Made by a program: the position numbers and the translations under genes
Shown: in pieces, positions 32,343 through 38,285 of the stretch
Layout of the letters: every line of letters starts with the position of its first letter
How positions within the stretch are numbered: position 1 is the stretch's first letter
Notes under the pieces: generated by a model
Told to the model about the DNA's origin: nothing
The model's input: only the letters and a program-made list of their open reading frames with translations
The model's database searches: none
NCBI GenBank assembly: GCA_013152655.1
Contig: JAADFW010000003.1
Coordinates: 1-38,285 of the forward strand
DNA length: 38,285 nucleotides
DNA from: Chlorobiota bacterium
GTDB taxonomy: Bacteria; Bacteroidota; Bacteroidia; Bacteroidales; B39-G9
Reading direction: 5' to 3'

Positions 32343-35108
32343 ATGAATTATAATTTCGGCGAAATTGAAAAAAAACATCAGGAAAATTGGAAACGCAATC
32401 AAATTTACAAAGTAGAAATTGACAACACAAAACCGAAATTCTATGTGCTGGATATGTTTCCTTATCCATCCGGAGCCGGTTTGCATGTAGGGCATCCGTT
32501 AGGTTATATCGCTTCCGACATTTACAGCAGATACAAACGACTGCAAGGGTATAACGTATTACATCCTATGGGATTTGATGCATTCGGATTACCTGCAGAA
32601 CAATATGCAGTTCAAACAGGGCAACATCCGGCAATTACCACAGAAATAAATATAAAAAGATATAAAGAACAACTTTCAAAAATCGGGTTTTCATATGATT
32701 GGAGTCGAGAAGTAAGAACATCTGATCCGAATTATTTTAAATGGACACAATGGACATTCTTAAAAATGTTTCATCACTGGTTTAATACCGACACTCAAAA
32801 AGCAGAACCGATTGAAACTTTAATAAAAGAATTTGAGAAAAACGGAAATACTAAAATTAATGCAACATGCAGCATTACACCTCATTTTGAAGCTGCTGTT
32901 TGGAACGGTATGGACGAAGCCGAAAAAGATGTAATTTTAATGAACTATCGCTTGGCATATCGAGCAAAAACAACAGTAAATTGGTGCCCTGCTCTCGGAA
33001 CGGTTTTAGCCAATGACGAAGTCAAAGACGGAGTTTCAGAAAGAGGCGGGTATCCTGTTATTCAAAAAGATATGATGCAATGGCAACTTCGTATTACGGC
33101 ATATGCAAAAAGGTTACTTACCGGTTTAGATAATTTAGAATGGACCGATTCTTTAAAAGAAATGCAAAGAAATTGGATCGGACGTTCGGAAGGTGCCGAA
33201 GTTTATTTTGATATTAAAGATACGGATGAGAAAATTTTGGTTTTTACAACCAGACCCGACACAATTTTCGGAGCAACATTTATGGTATTAGCTCCTGAAA
33301 GTAAGTTAGTTGACAAGCTCACAAATATTGAAAATTCAGAAGAAGTTGATCAATACGTTACATATGCAAAAAACAGAACCGAACGAGAACGGCAAGCTGA
33401 TGCTCAAAATATTACAGGAGTTTTTACCGGTTCATATGCCATAAATCCTTTCACAAAAAAAGAAATTCCGATTTGGACGGCAGATTATGTTTTGGGAGGA
33501 TACGGAACAGGAGCAATTATGGCAGTACCGGCACATGACAGCAGAGATTATGCTTTCGCAAAACATTTTAACATTGAAATTATTCCTGTTGTAGAAGGCG
33601 GAGATATTGAAAAAGAATCCTATGATGCCAAAACAGGCAAAATGATAAATTCTGATTTTTTGAACGGATTAGACGTAAAGGATGCCGTAAAAAAAATGCT
33701 TAAAGAAGTTGAAACAAGAAATTTGGGAAAACGTAAAGTAAATTACAGATTACGAGATGCCATTTTCAGCCGCCAAAGATATTGGGGTGAACCTTTTCCT
33801 ATTTATTACAAAGACGACAGAGCTGTTCCGCTGAAAGAAGAAGAACTTCCGCTTACGCTTCCGGATACCGATGATTACAAACCGACAGAAACCGGTAAAC
33901 CGCCGCTTGGCAGAGTAGAAAATTGGCTCTATGACGGAAAATACAAATACGAATTAAGTACAATGCCCGGCTTTGCAGGTTCTTCCGCTTATTATTTGCG
34001 ATATATGGATCCGCACAATAATAAGGCATTAGTTTCAAAAGAAGCTGATGCATATTGGCAAGATGTCGATTTGTATATCGGAGGCACTGAGCATGCCGTA
34101 GGACATTTGATTTATTCTCGTTTTTGGAATAAGTTTTTATATGATATCGGCATTGTAATTAAAGATGAACCGTACAAAAAACTTGTTAATCAAGGGATGA
34201 TACAAGGACGTTCTAATTTTGTATACAGAATTAAGAATACAAATAAGTTCGTTTCCTTTAACTTCCGAAATAATTATGAATTTACCGAAATTCATGTCGA
34301 TGTGAACATGGTAAATAATGATATATTGGATATTGAAACATTTAAAAAATGGCGTCCGGAATTTGCAGATGCCGAATTTATTTTTGAAGAAGACGGAAAA
34401 TATCATTGCGGATATGCGGTTGAAAAAATGTCTAAATCAAAATATAATGTCGTAAATCCCGATAATATTATTGAACAATACGGAGCAGATACTTTGCGGC
34501 TGTATGAAATGTTTCTCGGACCTTTAGAACAGTCAAAACCATGGGATACAAACGGCATTGAAGGCGTTTTTCGTTTTTTAAACAAATTTTGGCGATTATT
34601 TTTTGATAATGAAGGAAATATTAACTTATCTGAAGAAAAAGCAAACAAAGAAGAACAAAAAGTTATTCATACATTAATAAAAAAAGTAGGCGAAGACATT
34701 GAACGATTTTCTTTTAACACAACTGTTGCGGCATATATGGTATGTGCCGGTGATTTGTCAAAATTGAAATGCAACAAACTCGAAGTATTGGAAAATTTCC
34801 TGATTGTATTATCGCCTTTTGCTCCTCATATTGCAGAAGAACTTTGGCAATTATCCGGACATAAAACATCAATTGCGGATGCTGAATTTCCGAAATATAA
34901 CAGTGTTTTTTTAACAGAAGATACCGTAAAATATCCCGTTGCTTTTAACGGAAAAACCAGATTTACCATTGAAATTGAAAAGGATATGCAAAAGTCTGAA
35001 ATAGAGAAAATTATCTTAAATGATTTAAGGACAAAGCAGCGGTTAGAGGGCAAAACAGTAAAAAAAATAATCATTGTTCAGGGCAGAATGGTAAACATTG
35101 TAATTTAA
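32343..35108 (+). CDS. leuS: Leucyl-tRNA synthetase
   Basis: Charges tRNA-Leu with leucine. The 921-residue protein is a complete class I synthetase: HIGH-type motif HVGH (48-51) in [18 protein letters not shown]1 editing domain with [14 protein letters not shown] and DSRDYAFA, catalytic WNKFLYDIG region, and KMSKS at 695-699 ([14 protein letters not shown]), followed by the helical anticodon-binding domain (IAEELWQL) and a small C-terminal domain. The insertions within the editing and catalytic parts are typical of Bacteroidota LeuRS. It belongs to the chromosome outside the element and is preceded by its own promoter. The start ATG 32343 is well placed. Confidence 0.98.
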   Translation: MNYNFGEIEKKHQENWKRNQIYKVEIDNTKPKFYVLDMFPYPSGAGLHVGHPLGYIASDIYSRYKRLQGYNVLHPMGFDAFGLPAEQYAVQTGQHPAITTEINIKRYKEQLSKIGFSYDWSREVRTSDPNYFKWTQWTFLKMFHHWFNTDTQKAEPIETLIKEFEKNGNTKINATCSITPHFEAAVWNGMDEAEKDVILMNYRLAYRAKTTVNWCPALGTVLANDEVKDGVSERGGYPVIQKDMMQWQLRITAYAKRLLTGLDNLEWTDSLKEMQRNWIGRSEGAEVYFDIKDTDEKILVFTTRPDTIFGATFMVLAPESKLVDKLTNIENSEEVDQYVTYAKNRTERERQADAQNITGVFTGSYAINPFTKKEIPIWTADYVLGGYGTGAIMAVPAHDSRDYAFAKHFNIEIIPVVEGGDIEKESYDAKTGKMINSDFLNGLDVKDAVKKMLKEVETRNLGKRKVNYRLRDAIFSRQRYWGEPFPIYYKDDRAVPLKEEELPLTLPDTDDYKPTETGKPPLGRVENWLYDGKYKYELSTMPGFAGSSAYYLRYMDPHNNKALVSKEADAYWQDVDLYIGGTEHAVGHLIYSRFWNKFLYDIGIVIKDEPYKKLVNQGMIQGRSNFVYRIKNTNKFVSFNFRNNYEFTEIHVDVNMVNNDILDIETFKKWRPEFADAEFIFEEDGKYHCGYAVEKMSKSKYNVVNPDNIIEQYGADTLRLYEMFLGPLEQSKPWDTNGIEGVFRFLNKFWRLFFDNEGNINLSEEKANKEEQKVIHTLIKKVGEDIERFSFNTTVAAYMVCAGDLSKLKCNKLEVLENFLIVLSPFAPHIAEELWQLSGHKTSIADAEFPKYNSVFLTEDTVKYPVAFNGKTRFTIEIEKDMQKSEIEKIILNDLRTKQRLEGKTVKKIIIVQGRMVNIVI

Positions 35109-35120
35109 TTTTCAAAAGTG

Positions 35121-35151
35121 AGTTCAGATAAAATAAAAAGAGTTAAATTTG
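35121..35151 (+). promoter_or_regulatory. rpoD promoter
   Basis: TAAATTTG at 35144-35151 matches TAnnTTTG. The -33 region around 35121-35126 (TTCA-like) is weak. The distance to the ATG leaves a leader of about 50 nt. Confidence 0.45.
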
Positions 35152-35209
35152 CAGCCCTTTTTAAAACGGGAATAATTTTTGTTTAACAGATGTTATCTAA
35201 AAAAGATAT

Positions 35210-36070
35210 ATGAGACAATTAAAAATTACCAAATCAATTACCAATCGCGAAAGTGCCTCCCTTGATAAATATTTACAGGAAATCGGAAGATATGATTTAA
35301 TAAGTGTTGAAGAAGAAGTTGAATTAGCACAACGTATCCGTAAAGGTGATCAGTCAGCTATTGAAAAATTGACCAGAGCTAATTTAAGATTTGTTGTTTC
35401 CGTTGCAAAACAATATCAAAATCAAGGATTGAGTTTGCCGGATCTTATTAACGAAGGGAATTTGGGTTTAATTAAAGCCGCCGAAAAATTTGACGAAACC
35501 AGAGGCTTTAAGTTTATTTCATATGCCGTTTGGTGGATTCGTCAATCAATAATGCAGGCAATTAATGAACAATCACGAATTGTAAGGTTACCTCTGAACC
35601 AAGTAAGTTCATTAAGTAAATACAGAAAAGCCGTTGCACAGTTTGAACAACAATTTCAAAGAAAACCGTCTCCGGAGGAATTAGCTGAAATTCTTGAAAT
35701 TCCGAAATCAAAAGTTATTTCCACTATGAAAGTTTCCGGTCGTCACGTATCGGTTGATGCACCGTTTCAGGAAGGCGAAGACAATAATTTGCTTGATGTT
35801 CTTTCAGATGATGATTCACCGGTTACCGATAATTCATTAATTCACGAATCGTTAAGACGCGAAATTGAGCGTGTTTTTGCAACTTTGGATGAAAGAGAAA
35901 GTAAAATTTTGCAACTTTCATATGGTATCGGCGTTGAAGAAATGAGTTTGGAAGAAATCGGACAACAATTCGGATTAACTCGCGAACGTGTTCGTCAAAT
36001 AAGAGAAAAAGCAATAAAACGCTTACGAACAACTTCACGAAGCAATCCTTTAAAAAAATATCTCGGATAA
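35210..36070 (+). CDS. rpoD: Primary RNA polymerase sigma factor (sigma-70 family)
   Basis: 286 residues, the short primary sigma factor of Bacteroidota, which lacks the large region 1.1 and non-conserved insert of proteobacterial RpoD. Region 1.2 is [20 protein letters not shown]; region 2 has [20 protein letters not shown] and the -10 recognition helix [15 protein letters not shown]; region 3 is [15 protein letters not shown]; region 4 ends with [20 protein letters not shown], the -35/-33 reading HTH. It directs transcription from the TAnnTTTG promoters seen across this window. A strong terminator follows at 36081. It is chromosomal and intact. Confidence 0.97.
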   Translation: MRQLKITKSITNRESASLDKYLQEIGRYDLISVEEEVELAQRIRKGDQSAIEKLTRANLRFVVSVAKQYQNQGLSLPDLINEGNLGLIKAAEKFDETRGFKFISYAVWWIRQSIMQAINEQSRIVRLPLNQVSSLSKYRKAVAQFEQQFQRKPSPEELAEILEIPKSKVISTMKVSGRHVSVDAPFQEGEDNNLLDVLSDDDSPVTDNSLIHESLRREIERVFATLDERESKILQLSYGIGVEEMSLEEIGQQFGLTRERVRQIREKAIKRLRTTSRSNPLKKYLG

Positions 36071-36080
36071 GACATATTTT

Positions 36081-36110
36081 AAGGTTTCATTTAAATGAAA
36101 CCTTTTTTAT
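36081..36110. terminator. Bidirectional terminator between rpoD and comF
   Basis: A perfect 10-bp stem, AAGGTTTCAT/ATGAAACCTT (36081-36090, 36095-36104) with loop TTAA, followed by T-rich DNA. It sits 10 bp after rpoD and overlaps the region where convergent comF ends, so it probably serves both. Confidence 0.85.
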
Positions 36111-36799
36111 TGCTCAGCAAATCCTAAAACCAAAACACTTACTTTTACATTTTTTGTTTTAAGAATTTCATCGGCACAAGCAATTAGGGTAGAGCCGGTT
36201 GTTACAACATCATCAATTAACAAAACGTGTTTTCCTGTTAAACTTTCAGGTTTTATGACTTTAAATGCGGAACTCACATTTTTTCGCCGTTCTTCAAGAT
36301 TTTTTTTCGTTTGTGTTTCGGTAAATTTTTGACGTATTAAAATATCTGTTCGCAATTCTTTTCCCGATATTTCGGAAAGTCCCTTTGCAATCATTTCACT
36401 TTGATTGTATCCTCGCAAACGTTTTTTTGAAATATGCAAAGGAACAGGGATTATAATATTTGTTTCATCAAAGAAACTTCCGTTAATTTCCGTTCCTGCC
36501 ATTCTTCCTAATTGAATGCCTATTTCTTTTTGTCCCTTGTATTTGAGTTTGTGAATTAAAGTTCGATATTTACTTGCTTTATGAAAATAAAAAAATGCCG
36601 TTGCGTATGTTATATTCGTAATTCCGTAAAATAATCGGTTTAAAACATTATCTTTTTCTTCGTGAAATTTAGTTTTCGGAATATGATACAAGCAATCGGT
36701 GCAAAGCATTATTTCGCTTTTTAATAAATTTTTGCCGCATGCTTCGCAATTCTTAGGGAAAAATAAACGGGTAAATTGGGTCAGATAATCGAAATACAT
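36107..36799 (-). CDS. ComF family protein (phosphoribosyltransferase-like)
   Basis: 230 residues. An N-terminal zinc finger (CEACGKN, then CTDCLYH) is followed by the ComF core: YKGQKEIGIQLGRM, the PRTase-like block VPLHISKKRLRGYNQSEMIA, KNLEERRKNVSSAFKV, and the PRPP-binding loop LIDDVVTTGSTL. ComF proteins are linked to DNA uptake and recombination, possibly handling incoming DNA. It is convergent with rpoD, and its start is 3 bp from the stop of the upstream dacB-like gene, so the two are one minus-strand unit. Confidence 0.95.
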   Translation of the reverse strand: MYFDYLTQFTRLFFPKNCEACGKNLLKSEIMLCTDCLYHIPKTKFHEEKDNVLNRLFYGITNITYATAFFYFHKASKYRTLIHKLKYKGQKEIGIQLGRMAGTEINGSFFDETNIIIPVPLHISKKRLRGYNQSEMIAKGLSEISGKELRTDILIRQKFTETQTKKNLEERRKNVSSAFKVIKPESLTGKHVLLIDDVVTTGSTLIACADEILKTKNVKVSVLVLGFAEQ

Positions 36800-36801
36800 A
36801 A

Positions 36802-38285
36802 TTATAAATTAAAATCCGAAAGAGCAATCAGTACTTTTTCAATTTTTTTTCGTGCTGCCGAAGATGAACAAGTAAAATTATTTGTTATAATTGAGAATGC
36901 TAATTCTCTGCCCGATTTTGTTTTTACATAGCCGGCATACGCTCTTACATTTTTCAGAGAACCGCTTTTTGCCCGCATATTTCCGACAGCACTTGAATTT
37001 TTACACATATTTTTTACCGTTCCTTCTTTCCCTACAAGTGGAATTGAATTATAAAAAATTTCGGCGTTTTTGCTTTTGTTTTTCATATATTTTAATACAA
37101 AAACCATTTGTTTTGCCGTTATTCCGTTGTATCGCGACAAGCCGCTGCCGTCGAAAATAAACAGACCTTCAGTATTTAATCCTTTACTTTGCCAGAAATA
37201 TTTTATAAATTTTTTACTGACTTTTTCTAAATTAAAACTCGCAATATACAGTTGTGATTGCTTGTATAAATGTTCGGCAAACAGATTAATACTTTTGAAA
37301 TTTGTAAGTTTTACGATTTCTTTTAATTCCGGAGAGTAAGTTGTATAAAGAAAAATATGCTTCAATGTATCTGCTTTTGCTTCATCCGGATTTAGTCTGA
37401 AAGTTGTTGCTTTACCGGAAGAAATGCCGTTTTCTTTCAACTTTTTCTTTAATAATTGGGCTGCAAATAATGCCGGATCGGGTAAAGAACCCTTAACTTC
37501 ATATTCGGTTCTGTTTAAAGGCAGTCTGCCTTTAATAATGCGTTCATAGGTATAAGGTGCTCCGAAAATATACGATAAATCCGAATGAATTGCATCCGAT
37601 TTTACACGATTATTGAATTTTAATCCGGGAATTTCGGGTTTAATTTTTACAATTTTCGTCTCACCTCCTTTTACCGAGCTTGTATTAAAAAATAAGGAAT
37701 AAGAATTATCGCGAATTGTCAGTCCGTTCGGTCCGGCACCAAAATAATTCCCCATATCTTCCCAAGTCCATTTCGGCGGAACGGTTTGATAGCCGTATAA
37801 ACTTGCATCGGCAATAATTTTTCCGTCAATAAATTTTATACCCGCATCGGAAACAGCCTTTGTCCAATTTTCATACAGTTTGTATATTTCGGTTTGCGAA
37901 AAATATTTGGAGCCCAAAGTCGGGTCGCCGCCGCCTTTAATAATTAAATTACCTTCCAAAATACCGGTTTGTTTATCTATTTTGCCGGTATATTCCAATC
38001 GTGTTTTAAATTTATAATTATTTCCGAGAATTTCAAGTGCCGTTGCCGTTGTTATAAGTTTTTGCGTTGATGCGGGAGCTAATGATAAAACAGCATTTAA
38101 TGATGAGATTACTTCTCCGGAATTAATATCTTTTACATAAAAACCGATACTTGCATTTTTAAAATATTTATCATTTTTTAGCGTTTTAATTGCGATATTT
38201 ATATTGTGATTTTTTGTTTTCAGACTTTGAGCATAAAAAATCGAAGTATTAATAATTATCAATGTGAACAGTATCAGTTTTTTCA
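36802..38285 (-). CDS. dacB: D-Ala-D-Ala carboxypeptidase/endopeptidase (PBP4 type), start cut by window edge
   Basis: A periplasmic cell-wall peptidase that trims peptidoglycan peptides. In-frame sequence continues to the window edge: the last two bases (38284-38285) are the TG of an ATG whose A lies just outside, and the N-terminus MKKLILFTLIIINTSIFYA is a signal peptide. Catalytic motifs are intact: nucleophile Ser73 and Lys76 in APASTQKL, SxN-type motif in FDGSGLSRYN, and KTG-type motif KSGSL. Total length is 494 residues, normal for PBP4. It precedes comF on the same strand. Chromosomal; only the first base of the start codon is missing. Confidence 0.95.
   Translation of the reverse strand, partial: KKLILFTLIIINTSIFYAQSLKTKNHNINIAIKTLKNDKYFKNASIGFYVKDINSGEVISSLNAVLSLAPASTQKLITTATALEILGNNYKFKTRLEYTGKIDKQTGILEGNLIIKGGGDPTLGSKYFSQTEIYKLYENWTKAVSDAGIKFIDGKIIADASLYGYQTVPPKWTWEDMGNYFGAGPNGLTIRDNSYSLFFNTSSVKGGETKIVKIKPEIPGLKFNNRVKSDAIHSDLSYIFGAPYTYERIIKGRLPLNRTEYEVKGSLPDPALFAAQLLKKKLKENGISSGKATTFRLNPDEAKADTLKHIFLYTTYSPELKEIVKLTNFKSINLFAEHLYKQSQLYIASFNLEKVSKKFIKYFWQSKGLNTEGLFIFDGSGLSRYNGITAKQMVFVLKYMKNKSKNAEIFYNSIPLVGKEGTVKNMCKNSSAVGNMRAKSGSLKNVRAYAGYVKTKSGRELAFSIITNNFTCSSSAARKKIEKVLIALSDFNL

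Noticed and set aside
1-38285. CRISPR array
   Set aside because: No regularly spaced direct repeats with unique spacers and no cas genes were seen; the repeats found are short operator- or iteron-like pairs.

Overview
The window looks like Bacteroidota chromosome. It is AT-rich, it carries Bacteroidota-style promoters (TAnnTTTG at -7, TTTG-like at -33), and it encodes a 286-residue primary sigma factor without a long region 1.1. The right end, from about 32.15 kb, is ordinary core genome: tRNA-Arg(TCG) on the minus strand, leuS, rpoD/sigA, then comF and a dacB-like PBP4 gene on the minus strand.

Most of the window (306-32172) reads as one integrative element of about 31.9 kb inserted in the 3' end of that tRNA gene. 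A 21-bp direct repeat (20/21 identical), made of the CCA end and 3' acceptor/T-arm part of the tRNA, sits at both ends. A tyrosine integrase lies just inside the left end. Copies of TTGTTGTACC that could be integrase arm sites lie inside both ends. What looks like the tRNA's original terminator is now stranded beside the remote att copy. The right end carries an excisionase-like HTH gene, a replication-initiation-like gene, a DnaC-like helicase loader and 20-bp-spaced iteron-like repeats. No relaxase, conjugation or capsid gene is visible, so it resembles a satellite-like or mobilizable island.

The cargo is almost wholly anti-phage. From left to right: an AbiE type IV toxin-antitoxin pair with a promoter inside a 57-bp inverted repeat; a minus-strand block with an RtcR-like sigma-54 activator, a small unknown partner, an adenylate-kinase-like protein, a B12-type radical SAM protein and a DUF4258-like protein; a DUF1294-type membrane protein; a three-gene module of unknown function (small protein, PD-(D/E)xK nuclease-like protein, metallo-beta-lactamase/beta-CASP protein). 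Then comes a compact plus-strand run from 11984 to 29245: a DUF262-HNH-AlbA_2 fusion, an AbiA-like reverse transcriptase with a HEPN-like motif, a type I restriction system (hsdR, hsdM, an unknown 202-residue gene, a RhuM remnant, hsdS), a Septu-like ATPase/HNH pair, and a catalytically dead Argonaute with a SIR2 effector.

Five genes in the element (adenylate kinase, MBL, hsdM, RhuM, zinc-ribbon) have a detectable reading-frame break, four of them one base in an A or T run. This may be real decay or a sequencing artefact, and it decides whether several systems are active. The strongest candidates for something undescribed are the 8770-11863 module, the radical SAM/nucleotide kinase/RtcR-like block, and the fusion of DUF262-HNH-AlbA_2 next to a reverse transcriptase.
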